Shown: positions 1-6,802 of the stretch, one piece after another
Layout of the letters: the number at the start of each line of letters is the position of its first letter
How positions within the stretch are numbered: position 1 is the stretch's first letter
Source: Gemmatimonadota bacterium
GTDB taxonomy: Bacteria > Gemmatimonadota > Gemmatimonadetes > Gemmatimonadales > Gemmatimonadaceae
Direction: 5' to 3'
Assembly: GCA_016794735.1 (NCBI GenBank)
Contig: JAEUJK010000524.1
Span: 1-14,280, forward strand
Length of the DNA: 14,280 nucleotides
Position numbers and translations under genes: made by a program
Notes under the pieces: generated by a model
The model's input: only the letters and a program-made list of their open reading frames with translations
What the model was told of the DNA's origin: nothing
Databases searched by the model: none

Positions 1-278
1 TGACGCGATGGCTGGCGCGCGGGCAGCGCAACAACCGGCGTCTCGAAGCGCGCCTTGGTTCGGCGCAGCGCCCGCTCGACATCGAGCCCCGGCACGGGCT
101 CCACCGGAACGCGCGCGGATGCATCTCCGAGCGCACGCAACAACTCCGCGTCCGCGGGATTCTCCCGGAGGAACGCTTCCACTCGCGCACGCTCGGCTCC
201 GCTGTCCTCCCCGGCCAGGTGGCGGGCGACAGCCTCCCAATCAGGCGGTGTTGAGTCGGCGTTGCGGTGATCCGTCAT
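1..278 (-). CDS. FecR-like anti-sigma factor, N-terminal part (truncated by window edge)
   Basis: The minus strand is open from an ATG at 278-276 to the left edge, giving 92 codons without a stop. The protein begins MTDHRNADSTPPDWEAVARH and continues with a helical stretch containing AERARVEAFLRENPADAELL. A short N-terminal helical segment of the form 'W..vA..laGe....e...v..wl...p....l' is what FecR-type anti-sigma proteins carry before their membrane span; the span and the periplasmic FecR domain would lie beyond the edge. It would bind an ECF sigma factor on the cytoplasmic side. The neighbour at 377-946 is a FecI-like sigma factor read divergently, which makes it the natural partner, although fecI and fecR are usually in one direction. 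No clear Shine-Dalgarno precedes the ATG. The coding call is fairly sure; the family call rests on a short segment and on context. Confidence 0.6.
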   Translation of the reverse strand, partial: MTDHRNADSTPPDWEAVARHLAGEDSGAERARVEAFLRENPADAELLRALGDASARVPVEPVPGLDVERALRRTKARFETPVVALPARQPSR

Positions 279-376
279 ACCATCCGATACACGCGTCACC
301 GAAGGTACCCTAGTCCCCCGTTTCCGGCGACCGCCGGCTATCGCCACCCGCAGCCCACCACGGTATCATCCCGCCA
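279..376. promoter_or_regulatory. Divergent intergenic region between anti-sigma and sigma genes
   Basis: This 98-nt gap must hold the start signals for both the minus-strand anti-sigma gene and the plus-strand sigma gene. On the minus strand it contains GGAAAC (325 to 320), then 18 nt, then CGGTGAC (301 to 295). This resembles an ECF promoter but with a spacer about 2 nt longer than usual. A small hairpin CCGGC-GACC-GCCGG lies at 324-337. No convincing sigma-70 promoter or Shine-Dalgarno was found for the sigma gene at 377. Confidence 0.3.
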
Positions 377-946
377 ATGTCGGCCCCGGATCCCACGCAG
401 CTCGCCCAGCAAGTCGAACGCCTCCGGGCGGGCGACGAGGCAGCATTCGATGGGCTCTTCAGGACCTGGTACCCCCCGCTCGTCCAGTTCGCCGAGCGCC
501 TGCTGCGGGACCGCGAAGGGGCCGAGGAAGTCGTGCAGGACGTGATGCTCGAACTCTGGAAGCGGCGCGAGACCCTCGTGATCACCGGTTCGCCGCAGGG
601 GTACCTGTACCAGTCGACGCGGAACCGGGCGCTCAATCGCCTGCGCCACCTTCGCGTGGAGAACCGCGACGACGAGTTCGACGCCGACACCCTCCCCGCC
701 CGCGGGGCGAGCGACGCCGAGACCTCGACGCGCGAGATGGAGGATGCCCTGCGACGTGCCGTCGAGTCGCTGCCGCCGCGATGCCGCCAGGTGTTCGAGC
801 TGAACCGGGTGCAGGGACTCAAGTACGCCGAGGTGGCCGAGTCCCTGGGGATTTCGGTGAAGGCCGTCGAGGCACACATGGCGCGCGCGCTGCGGACCCT
901 GCGGGAGGAGCTGGCTCCGTGGCTCCCGCCGGGCGGCCGACTGTAG
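377..946 (+). CDS. ECF sigma factor, FecI-like
   Basis: This 189-residue protein has the two-domain layout of group 4 (ECF) sigma-70 factors, which direct RNA polymerase to a small regulon after an extracytoplasmic signal. Region 2 covers about residues 23-92, with the core-binding signature AEEVVQDVMLELWKRRE (49-65) and the -10 recognition helix around GYLYQSTRNRALNRLRHLR (75-93). Region 4 covers about 125-180, starting at AVESLPPRCRQVFELNRVQG, with the helix-turn-helix YAEVAESLGISVKAVEAHMA (150-169). The length is usual for the family. The linker is acidic and low in complexity. The start at 377 leaves a normal-length region 2 leader; no good ribosome site is visible. Its anti-sigma partner is probably the divergent FecR-like gene on the left, not the zinc-finger protein at 1603, which overlaps the second sigma factor. 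Confidence 0.93.
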   Translation: MSAPDPTQLAQQVERLRAGDEAAFDGLFRTWYPPLVQFAERLLRDREGAEEVVQDVMLELWKRRETLVITGSPQGYLYQSTRNRALNRLRHLRVENRDDEFDADTLPARGASDAETSTREMEDALRRAVESLPPRCRQVFELNRVQGLKYAEVAESLGISVKAVEAHMARALRTLREELAPWLPPGGRL

Positions 947-961
947 CCGGGGAAACCCCGG
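947..961 (+). terminator. Small perfect hairpin directly after the sigma stop codon
   Basis: CCGGGG (947-952), AAA, CCCCGG (956-961) forms a perfect 6-bp GC stem with a 3-nt loop, starting on the base after the TAG. No T-run follows, so it is at best a weak or factor-assisted terminator. Confidence 0.3.
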
Positions 962-981
962 TCCTGCCAAACGCCGTAGTC
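951..981 (+). promoter_or_regulatory. Possible ECF-type promoter for the sigma/anti-sigma/DUF4097 operon
   Basis: GGAAAC (951-956) is followed after 18 nt by CGTAGTC (975-981), resembling the ECF -35 GGAAC and -10 CGT(A/C) pair used in autoregulated operons. The spacer is about 2 nt longer than in well-known examples such as SigW sites, and the -35 overlaps the hairpin, so this is tentative. An alternative sigma-70 reading, TTCAAA then TTATCC in the same gap, is also weak. Confidence 0.2.
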
Positions 982-1045
982 GATTCAAACCCTTTACCGG
1001 CCCGTGGTTATCCAACCCGGTGCAAGGTGAAGGACGGCCCTCCCA

Positions 1046-1606
1046 ATGCTTGTGACCGAACCCCGGCGCGACACACTCTCGACCGAGAGCGAAGCGCCTG
1101 ACGTAGCCTTGGCTGCGTCGGGGGATCGGCGGGCATTCGAGCGACTGTATCGCACGCACCAGAACCGGATCTTCTCGGTCTGCGCCCGCATGGTCGGAGA
1201 CCGTGCCCAGGCCGAGGAACTCACGCAGGACGTGTTTGTGCGAGCGTGGGACAAGTTGTCCCAGTTCCGGGGGGAAGCGGCGTTCGGCACCTGGCTGCAT
1301 CGCCTCGCGGTCAACGTGGTGTTGAACGCGAGGAAATCGGACGGACGTGTGCGTTCACGGATGGCCGAGGACGAGGAGGCCCTCGACCGGGTCGCGGCAC
1401 CCGGGGGCGCCCCGATGGGCACCTCGATGGACCTGGAGGCCGCGATTGCGGCCCTGCCGGCCGGCGCACGCCGCATCTTCGTCCTGCACGACGTGGAAGG
1501 GTACAAGCACGAGGAGATTGGTGAGATGCTTTCCATAACAGCGGGTGGCAGCAAGGCGCAGTTGCATCGCGCCCGCATGCTGCTCCGCGAGGCACTGGAG
1601 CGATGA
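1046..1606 (+). CDS. ECF sigma factor, RpoE-like, first gene of four-gene operon
   Basis: This 186-residue ECF sigma factor has region 2 at about residues 28-97 (RRAFERLYRTHQNRIFSVC, then AEELTQDVFVRAWDKLSQFR and the -10 element GTWLHRLAVNVVLNARK). Region 4 is at about 129-183 (EAAIAALPAGARRIFVLHDV, then a helix-turn-helix ending in SKAQLHRARMLLREAL). These are standard RpoE/SigW-type signatures. AAGGA sits about 11 nt before the ATG, a loose ribosome site. Its stop codon overlaps the ATG of the anti-sigma gene as ATGA, the usual arrangement for a translationally coupled sigma/anti-sigma pair. The two DUF4097 genes downstream in the same operon are its most likely effectors. By this logic the operon should be autoregulated, but the promoter is not clear. 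Confidence 0.94.
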   Translation: MLVTEPRRDTLSTESEAPDVALAASGDRRAFERLYRTHQNRIFSVCARMVGDRAQAEELTQDVFVRAWDKLSQFRGEAAFGTWLHRLAVNVVLNARKSDGRVRSRMAEDEEALDRVAAPGGAPMGTSMDLEAAIAALPAGARRIFVLHDVEGYKHEEIGEMLSITAGGSKAQLHRARMLLREALER

Positions 1607-2331
1607 CCCATCCCAACCTGACCTGCGAGGCGTTCGAGGCGCAGCTCCCGGCGTGGCTCGAGGGGGACCTCGACGTCTCCGCAACGGCCGACGCCGAGTT
1701 GCACCTCGCGGCGTGCGCGCGGTGTCGCGCGCTGGTCGCCGACCTCGAGCAGTTGACGGACGCGGCGGCTGCACTTCCTGTTTTGACTCCATCGCGGGAC
1801 CTGTGGGCCGGCATCGAGGCGCGGATTGCGGCGCCGGTGGTGGCCCTGCCGGTGCGCCCGGCGCGTCCGCGCTGGCACCTGGGAGCGATCGCCGCGGGGC
1901 TGGTGGCCGTGACGTCGCTGGCGACGTGGCAGGTGGCGCGTCGCACGGCACCGGCCCCGGACGTCGTGGCCTCCGCGCCGGCGCCAGCCGTCACGGCGCC
2001 CGCACCGACCATCGAGGCCCCGGTGGCCGGACCGGTGGCCACGCCCGTGTCGGCGGAGCCTCGCGCCCCGCGCCCGGCCGCGCGAGTCACCTATGCGGAA
2101 GAGATCAACAAGCTGCGCGCCGTCGTGGAGTCGCGCGCAAACGATCTCGATCCCGCCACTGTCGCAATCATCGAGAGCAGCATCGCGACGATCGACGCCG
2201 CGATTGTCGAGGCCAAGGCCGCCCTCGATCGCGATCCTGCTTCCCGCTTTTTGGAAGACCAACTCAACAAGTCGCTGGAACGCAAGCTGAGCCTGCTCCG
2301 CAAGGCCGCGCTGCTCGCCAGCAGCACCTGA
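1603..2331 (+). CDS. Zinc-finger (ZAS) single-span anti-sigma factor
   Basis: This 242-residue protein has a cytoplasmic N-terminal domain with C8 and the zinc-binding HxxxCxxC motif at H34, C38 and C41 (HLAACARC), as in zinc-associated anti-sigma factors that cage an ECF sigma. A single hydrophobic span lies at about residues 92-112, flanked by arginines. After it come an Ala/Pro-rich stretch (about 115-160) and a helical charged tail (about 163-240) that would face the periplasm and could sense the signal. The gene overlaps the upstream sigma factor by 4 nt and ends 6 nt before the first DUF4097 gene. The sequence supports an anti-sigma role for the 1046-1606 sigma factor. The inducing signal and the proteases are not visible here. 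Confidence 0.9.
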   Translation: MTHPNLTCEAFEAQLPAWLEGDLDVSATADAELHLAACARCRALVADLEQLTDAAAALPVLTPSRDLWAGIEARIAAPVVALPVRPARPRWHLGAIAAGLVAVTSLATWQVARRTAPAPDVVASAPAPAVTAPAPTIEAPVAGPVATPVSAEPRAPRPAARVTYAEEINKLRAVVESRANDLDPATVAIIESSIATIDAAIVEAKAALDRDPASRFLEDQLNKSLERKLSLLRKAALLASST

Positions 2332-2337
2332 CCCGCC

Positions 2338-3411
2338 ATGAACCGCCGCCAGCTGTTCCTCCTTGCCACCGCGCTCCTCTGGGGACCGCGCCTTGCCCAG
2401 GCGCAGTCGACGGAGCGGAGCGTTGAACGGTGGGCGGCCTCGATCGCCGCCGCCGCCGAGCGCATCGCCGCACAGGTGGAGCGCAAGGCCAACGAAGTCG
2501 CGCGCCAGATCGAGCGGGAGGTCGAGGACAAGCGTCGCCGCGAACGCTCCGGTCGCGACCGCTGGGAGGACGAGGACAACGGCGAGGGACAACTCAGTCG
2601 CATCGACACCACCTTCGCCTTCAACGCCACCGGCGTGGTCGACCTGTCCGTGATGTCACGCGATGTCATCGTCACGGGGTGGGACCGCAAGGAAGCGCGC
2701 GTGCGCGCCGAGACGGAACGTGGCCGCTTCGACCTGGAGCTGTCCGCGAACCGGATCACCCTGGAGCAGCACTCGGGTGGATCCAACCGCGATCACCGGA
2801 CGATCACGTACGAAGTCATGATTCCGCGCGGGGCGCGCGTCATGGTGCGCAGCAGTTCGGGTGACATCGAGGTGCGTGGCGCGGGTGGCGAGGTCGAGGC
2901 CAGCTCCATGAGCGGGGATGTGCAGGTCGACGACGCCGCCACGCGCGTGGAAGTGGGCTCCATCTCGGGCGACGTCGTGATCCGCCGCGTGAAGGGACAG
3001 GTCGACGCCGCAACCGTGAACGGCAGCATCGAGATCGCCGACGTGGACGGCGACCTCAAGGCGGAAAGCACCAGTGGCGACGTGGTGGTGGAACGCGCAC
3101 GCGGCCGGGACGTGGAGTTGTCGACGACGAGCGGGGACGTGTCGTACGACGGCAGCATCGAGACCGATGGCCGGTACGAGTTCCACTCGCACTCGGGGAC
3201 GATCGCGCTCCTCGTCCCGTCGAACAGCAGCGCGCGGTTTGCCATCGAGACGTTCAACGGGGAGATCGACTCCGACTTCCCGGTCACCTTGTTGCCGGGG
3301 GAACGCAGCCTGAACCGTCGCCCCCGTCGCTTCGAGTTTGCCGTCGGCACCGGCGGCCCTCGCATCATCGCCGAGACGTTCACCGGGAACGTCGAGATCC
3401 GCAAACGCTGA
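2338..3411 (+). CDS. Exported DUF4097 beta-solenoid protein (SGD-repeat type)
   Basis: This 357-residue protein has an N-terminal signal peptide (NRR, hydrophobic core, likely cut after LAQA at residue 22). A highly charged helical segment (about 26-75) follows, then a DUF4097 ('putative adhesin') domain (about 90-357). The domain contains a repeated turn motif (S/N)G(D/S/E/T)(V/I) at residues 174, 192, 210, 228, 246, 265, 286 and 307. The first five are exactly 18 residues apart, as expected for regular coils of a beta-solenoid. The role of this family is not established; a cell-surface or periplasmic structural or adhesive role is plausible. It lies 6 nt after the anti-sigma gene and 5 nt before a second DUF4097 gene, so all four are probably one transcript. 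No Shine-Dalgarno is obvious; the ATG at 2338 is chosen because it begins the signal peptide. Confidence 0.88.
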   Translation: MNRRQLFLLATALLWGPRLAQAQSTERSVERWAASIAAAAERIAAQVERKANEVARQIEREVEDKRRRERSGRDRWEDEDNGEGQLSRIDTTFAFNATGVVDLSVMSRDVIVTGWDRKEARVRAETERGRFDLELSANRITLEQHSGGSNRDHRTITYEVMIPRGARVMVRSSSGDIEVRGAGGEVEASSMSGDVQVDDAATRVEVGSISGDVVIRRVKGQVDAATVNGSIEIADVDGDLKAESTSGDVVVERARGRDVELSTTSGDVSYDGSIETDGRYEFHSHSGTIALLVPSNSSARFAIETFNGEIDSDFPVTLLPGERSLNRRPRRFEFAVGTGGPRIIAETFTGNVEIRKR

Positions 3412-3416
3412 CTCCC

Positions 3417-4214
3417 ATGATCACCTCACTGAAGTTTGTCGTGGCGGGTGCGCTCGCCATCGTCGCCACCGCGAGCGACGCGCAGGAGCGGCGCAGCGAC
3501 CGCGCCTTCACCTGGGAAGGCAACGTGCCCGCCGGCCGCTGGCTCTACGTGCGCAACCTCAACGGTCCCATCCGCGTCGAACGCGGCTCGGGCAACCGCG
3601 TGGAGGTCGTCGGCACCAAGCGCTGGCGCCGCGGCAATCCCGACGACGTGCGCATCGAGATGAAGAAGTCCGGCGACGACGTCATCATCTGCGCCATCTG
3701 GCGCGAGAACACGCGCTGCGACGAGGAAGGTTATCGCACCCGCGGCGATGGCTGGCGCAACGGCAACCGCAACAACGACACCTCGGTCGAGTTCGTCGTG
3801 CAGCTCCCCGAAGGGGTGAAGCTCGTGGCGAGTTCGGTCAACGGTGAGCTGGACATCCGCGGCGCCACCGCCGAGGTCGAGGCCAACACCGTGAATGGAT
3901 CGATCGACGCGTCGTCCTCGGGCGGACCGGTGAAGGCGTCCACGGTGAACGGCAGCATCGTCGTGAAGATGGCCGAACTGGGCCGCGGCGACCTGGACTT
4001 CAGCACGGTGAACGGGTCGATCGAGGTGTGGGTACCGGGTTCGCTCAACGCCGATGTCGACATGCGCACCGTGAACGGTCGCGTCGACTCCGACTTCGCG
4101 ATGACCCTGAGCGGCCGCATCAACCCGCGCCATATCCGCGCGAAGATCGGCGACGGCGGACGACGTATCAGTTTTTCGACTGTGAACGGAAGCGTGGAGC
4201 TTCGGAAACAGTAA
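3417..4214 (+). CDS. Exported DUF4097 beta-solenoid protein (VNG-repeat type)
   Basis: This 265-residue protein begins with a signal peptide (MITSLKFVVAGALAIVATAS, likely cut after SDA at 22). It is a shorter DUF4097 paralogue of the upstream gene. Its turn motif is VNG rather than SGD, with the asparagine at residues 142, 160, 178, 199, 220 and 257, plus a looser LNG at 49. The first three are 18 residues apart, matching the coil length of the neighbour. It lacks the neighbour's charged helical insert but has a charged Arg/Asn-rich loop at about 103-121. C92 and C101 could form a disulphide outside the cytoplasm. As the last gene of the sigma/anti-sigma operon it is a probable effector of the stress response. 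Biochemical function is unknown for the family. Confidence 0.88.
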   Translation: MITSLKFVVAGALAIVATASDAQERRSDRAFTWEGNVPAGRWLYVRNLNGPIRVERGSGNRVEVVGTKRWRRGNPDDVRIEMKKSGDDVIICAIWRENTRCDEEGYRTRGDGWRNGNRNNDTSVEFVVQLPEGVKLVASSVNGELDIRGATAEVEANTVNGSIDASSSGGPVKASTVNGSIVVKMAELGRGDLDFSTVNGSIEVWVPGSLNADVDMRTVNGRVDSDFAMTLSGRINPRHIRAKIGDGGRRISFSTVNGSVELRKQ

Positions 4215-4237
4215 AGGCCCAGCGCAACAACCAGGGC

Positions 4238-4310
4238 GAAGCACGAGCGGCACGGGCAGCACGGGCGGCACGAGACTCGTGCTGCCCCAGCCTCGTGCTT
4301 CTCGTGCTTC
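4238..4310. repeat. Palindromic intergenic element made of GCACGRG heptamers
   Basis: Four copies of GCACG(A/G)G or close variants run forward (from 4241, 4250, 4259 and 4268) and three copies of the reverse complement CTCGTGC follow (4276-4282, 4292-4298, 4301-4307). The outer arms GAAGCACGAG (4238-4247) and CTCGTGCTTC (4301-4310) are perfect 10-bp inverted repeats. A second perfect 10-bp pair, GGGCAGCACG (4254-4263) and CGTGCTGCCC (4278-4287), lies inside. The element fills most of the gap between the DUF4097 gene and the BI-1 gene and could fold into a long hairpin. I do not recognise it as a named repeat family; it could act as a terminator or be a dispersed REP-like element. Confidence 0.65.
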
Positions 4311-4389
4311 ATCAGTTGAGCCGCTGCGCTCGCGCGCCACTACTGGCGTGCCCCGAAAGCCCCTAACTTTTCTGGTGCCTCTTCCCTCC

Positions 4390-4394
4390 AGGAG
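4390..4394 (+). promoter_or_regulatory. Shine-Dalgarno AGGAG that fixes the BI-1 start
   Basis: AGGAG lies 7 nt before the ATG at 4402. The frame is open back to an upstream ATG at 4279, but that extension reads through the palindromic element, so the ribosome site decides for 4402. Confidence 0.7.
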
Positions 4395-4401
4395 TCGTGC
4401 C

Positions 4402-5085
4402 ATGGGCGTCTCATATCGCCCGCTCAACCCGTCCATCGTGGTGCGCACCGGCGCCGAACGCGCCACGCTTGTGCGACGCACGTACACGCTGGTCTTTGCC
4501 AGCGTCCTCGTCACCATGGCCGGGGTCTGGTTCGCCATGGGCCAGCCGCGGCTCATGGAGTCGGTCATCCGGCATCCGTTCATCACCGCATTGTGCACGC
4601 TCGCGCCGCTGTTCCTCGCGACGCGCATGCGCAACGCCTTCCCCGCGAACCTCGGGCTCGTCTTCCTGTTCACCTTCGTCGAGGGCATCGCGATCTCGCC
4701 GATCGTGTACCTCTACGCCAGGACGAACCCCGCACTCATCGGCCAGGCCGGGATCCTCACCGGCTCCACCTTTGGGGCGTTGACGCTCTACGCGTGGCTC
4801 TCGCGACGCGACTTCAGTGCGTGGGGTTCGTTCTTCATGATCGGCGTGTGGGTCCTCATCGCGACCTCACTCCTCAACCTGTTCTTCCAGAACCAGACGG
4901 CGTCGCTGTGGATCTCGGGCGCCACGGTGCTGGTGTTCGGCGGGCTGCTCGTCTTCGACACGTGGCGCATCCGCAACCAGTATGGGCCGGATGACTACGT
5001 GGCCGCAGCGGTGGCGATCTACCTGGACCTGCTCAACATGTTCCTCGCGATCCTGCACCTCCTCGGAGGTCGCAGCCGCGACTAA
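4402..5085 (+). CDS. Bax inhibitor-1 (BI-1/YccA) family membrane protein
   Basis: This 227-residue, almost wholly hydrophobic protein has about seven membrane spans (near residues 27-46, 57-75, 84-105, 113-132, 142-162, 168-187, 200-222). The C-terminal signature of the family is clear: FDTWRIRNQYGPDD (185-198) followed by AIYLDLLNMFLAILHLLGG (205-223). The aspartates D186 and D209 correspond in position to the pair that forms the pH-sensing site in the bacterial calcium-leak homologue YetJ. Family members are inner-membrane proteins linked to calcium or proton leak, and YccA to control of FtsH; which of these applies here cannot be told. The stop codon TAA shares bases with the stop of the convergent dehydratase gene. 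Nothing links it functionally to its neighbours. Confidence 0.92.
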   Translation: MGVSYRPLNPSIVVRTGAERATLVRRTYTLVFASVLVTMAGVWFAMGQPRLMESVIRHPFITALCTLAPLFLATRMRNAFPANLGLVFLFTFVEGIAISPIVYLYARTNPALIGQAGILTGSTFGALTLYAWLSRRDFSAWGSFFMIGVWVLIATSLLNLFFQNQTASLWISGATVLVFGGLLVFDTWRIRNQYGPDDYVAAAVAIYLDLLNMFLAILHLLGGRSRD

Positions 5086-5375
5086 CTGACCGCAGGCAGC
5101 GCGTCGATCGCGCGCGCCAGCGCGAAATCCTTCACCGTGATACCTCCCGCCGAGTGCGTGGAGAGTGTCACGGTGATTTTCGTATAGCGGATGTCGAGGT
5201 CCGGATGGTGATCGCTGGCCTCCGCCGCCTCGGCCACGCGCCGCACCCACCCGATCCCCGTCATGAAGTCCGGGAAGGCATACACCTTCACCAGGGTATT
5301 GCCGCGCCGTGACCACCCGGGCAGCGAACCCAGTTCACGATGGATCTCGATGTCCGAGAGCGGTGTGGCGGGCAT
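5082..5375 (-). CDS. Pterin-4a-carbinolamine dehydratase
   Basis: This 97-residue protein is the usual size for the family. The active-site signature is present: SDHHPDLDIRYTKITVTLST (residues 54-73), with H56, H57 and P58, then H74 and the conserved GGITVKDFALARAID (77-91). The enzyme dehydrates 4a-hydroxytetrahydropterin, normally recycling the cofactor of aromatic amino acid hydroxylases in the cytoplasm. No hydroxylase gene lies in this window, and in many bacteria the enzyme is found without one. It is the last gene of a minus-strand group, 32 nt after the amidase stop. GAGG lies just before the ATG with rather short spacing. Its TAG overlaps the TAA of the BI-1 gene. Confidence 0.93.
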   Translation of the reverse strand: MPATPLSDIEIHRELGSLPGWSRRGNTLVKVYAFPDFMTGIGWVRRVAEAAEASDHHPDLDIRYTKITVTLSTHSAGGITVKDFALARAIDALPAVS

Positions 5376-5407
5376 TGACCTCAGGCGGCGGGGACTGATG
5401 CAGAATA

Positions 5408-6802
5408 CTACGGTCCGGCCCGCCGAGCCGCTTGGCCTCCGGGACGTCGCGCGTGCCAGTCCGTGTGGCGCTGCCAGGCACGACCCAGGGCAAGCACCAT
5501 CGCATCCCGCCCCATCGCCCCCATGACCTGGAGCCCGACGGGCAGCCCCTTCACCAACCCGGCCGGGACGCTGAGGGCAGGAATTCCGGCCACGTTCTGC
5601 GGCCCGTTGTAGCGCGTGAACGCCTCGACGGTCGTCAGCTCCCGGCCATTGATGTGCACCAGGGTCGGCGCCTCGATCGTGGGGGGAGCGACGGGAAGCG
5701 TGGCCCCCACCAGCAGGTCGACCGAACCGAACGCCTCGGAAAACGCGGCCTGCACGGCCACGCGCTTCTGCTGGGCGCGCACATATTCGACCGCGGTGCG
5801 GGCATACCCCGCTTCCATCCGCTGCCGGACCTGTGGGCCGTACCCCTCCGGGTGCGTCCGAAGGAACGCATCGTGAAAGGCCACCGCCTCACTGCTCGCG
5901 AGGACGGTCGACGCCTCCTGCACGCCATCGAGTTCGGGAATCCGTACCTCGCGCAGGTCGCGCACCAGCGGCCGCAGTTCCTTGAGGGCAGCCTCGAGCG
6001 CGCGGGCGATGGGACCGTCCAGGTCGCGCATGTGGTACTCGGAGATCCCGATCACGAACCGCTTGACCGCCGCGCGTGAACCACGGAGCAGCGCGGCACC
6101 CTTCGCCGGCGGCAGCATCGCCGCCAGCATGAGCGCCGCGTCATCCACCGAGCGGGCCATCGGGCCGACGTGGTCGAGCGAGTGCGCCAGGGGAATGACG
6201 TGCTCGACCGACACGAGGCCGTACGTCGGCTTGAAGCCGGTGATCCCGCAGGCCGCCGCCGGGATGCGGATGGAGCCGCGCGTATCGGTCCCGATCGCGA
6301 GCGGGACGAGGTCGGCGGCAACCGCCACGGCGGATCCACCCGACGACCCACCGGACACCCGCGCCGTGTCCCACGGGTTGTGCGCCGCGCCGAAGTGTTC
6401 GTTGACGTTCGTGACGCCTAACGCGACCTCGTGCAGGTTGGCCTTGCCGACGACGACACATCCCGCGCGCCGGAGCCGGCGCACGACCGGGGCATCGGCC
6501 TGGGCCGGCAATCCCTCGCCGTAGATCCGGGATCCTGCGGTCGTCGGGGCATCGTGCGTGAAGAGCAGGTCCTTCACGGCGAGGGGGACGCCGGCCAGCG
6601 GGCCCAGGGGCTCGCGGCGGGCACGCCGGCGGTCTATTCCCTCGGCCGCGGCAAGGGCACTCGCACGCATCACCGTGATGAAGGCATTGAGGCGCGGTTG
6701 CTCGCGTTCGATCGCGTCGAGCGACGCGGTCACGACCTCACGCGCGGAGACGCGTCCCCGCGCGACGTCGCTGGCGACCTCGTGGGCCGTGCGGCTGGTC
6801 AT
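5408..6802 (-). CDS. Amidase (amidase-signature, Ser-cisSer-Lys hydrolase)
   Basis: This 464-residue enzyme of the amidase-signature family hydrolyses C-N amide bonds and is related to GatA and fatty-acid amide hydrolase. All three catalytic residues are in place: K77 in AVKDLL, the cis-serine S153 in GGSSGGSA, and the nucleophile S177 in GTDTRGSIRIPAA. S153 to S177 is 24 residues, the same spacing as S217-S241 in FAAH. The family C-terminus GIPALSVPAGL...LPVGLQVMG is also present. R175 replaces the more common glycine before GS. It is not GatA in context, since no gatB or gatC is near. No signal peptide is visible, so it is probably cytoplasmic. Its ATG overlaps the TGA of the upstream amidohydrolase (ATGA), suggesting coupled expression and perhaps linked substrates. 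The substrate is unknown. Confidence 0.92.
   Translation of the reverse strand: MTSRTAHEVASDVARGRVSAREVVTASLDAIEREQPRLNAFITVMRASALAAAEGIDRRRARREPLGPLAGVPLAVKDLLFTHDAPTTAGSRIYGEGLPAQADAPVVRRLRRAGCVVVGKANLHEVALGVTNVNEHFGAAHNPWDTARVSGGSSGGSAVAVAADLVPLAIGTDTRGSIRIPAAACGITGFKPTYGLVSVEHVIPLAHSLDHVGPMARSVDDAALMLAAMLPPAKGAALLRGSRAAVKRFVIGISEYHMRDLDGPIARALEAALKELRPLVRDLREVRIPELDGVQEASTVLASSEAVAFHDAFLRTHPEGYGPQVRQRMEAGYARTAVEYVRAQQKRVAVQAAFSEAFGSVDLLVGATLPVAPPTIEAPTLVHINGRELTTVEAFTRYNGPQNVAGIPALSVPAGLVKGLPVGLQVMGAMGRDAMVLALGRAWQRHTDWHARRPGGQAARRAGP
6416..6423 (-). repeat. CGTTAGGC octamer, inside amidase
   Basis: On the coding (minus) strand it supplies the TTA codon of L128 and the GGC codon of G129; the only in-frame TTA in the gene. 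Confidence 0.6.

Noticed and set aside
994..2592. Long minus-strand reading frames across the sigma/anti-sigma operon (also 338-1300)
   Set aside because: They are antisense to clearly homologous genes, Arg/Ala-rich, and show no domain.
4238..4310. CRISPR array
   Set aside because: The units are about 9 nt apart, inverted in the second half, and there are no spacers or cas genes.
4279..4401. Upstream extension of the BI-1 gene to 4279
   Set aside because: It reads through the palindromic repeat, and AGGAG with 7-nt spacing supports the start at 4402.
3426..4688. 420-residue minus-strand frame opposite the second DUF4097 gene
   Set aside because: Its composition mirrors the VNG repeats on the other strand and it crosses the palindromic element; no signal or motif.
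5408..6802. GatA subunit of the tRNA amidotransferase
   Set aside because: No gatB or gatC is nearby and the operon partner is an exported amidohydrolase; only the general amidase signature is shared.
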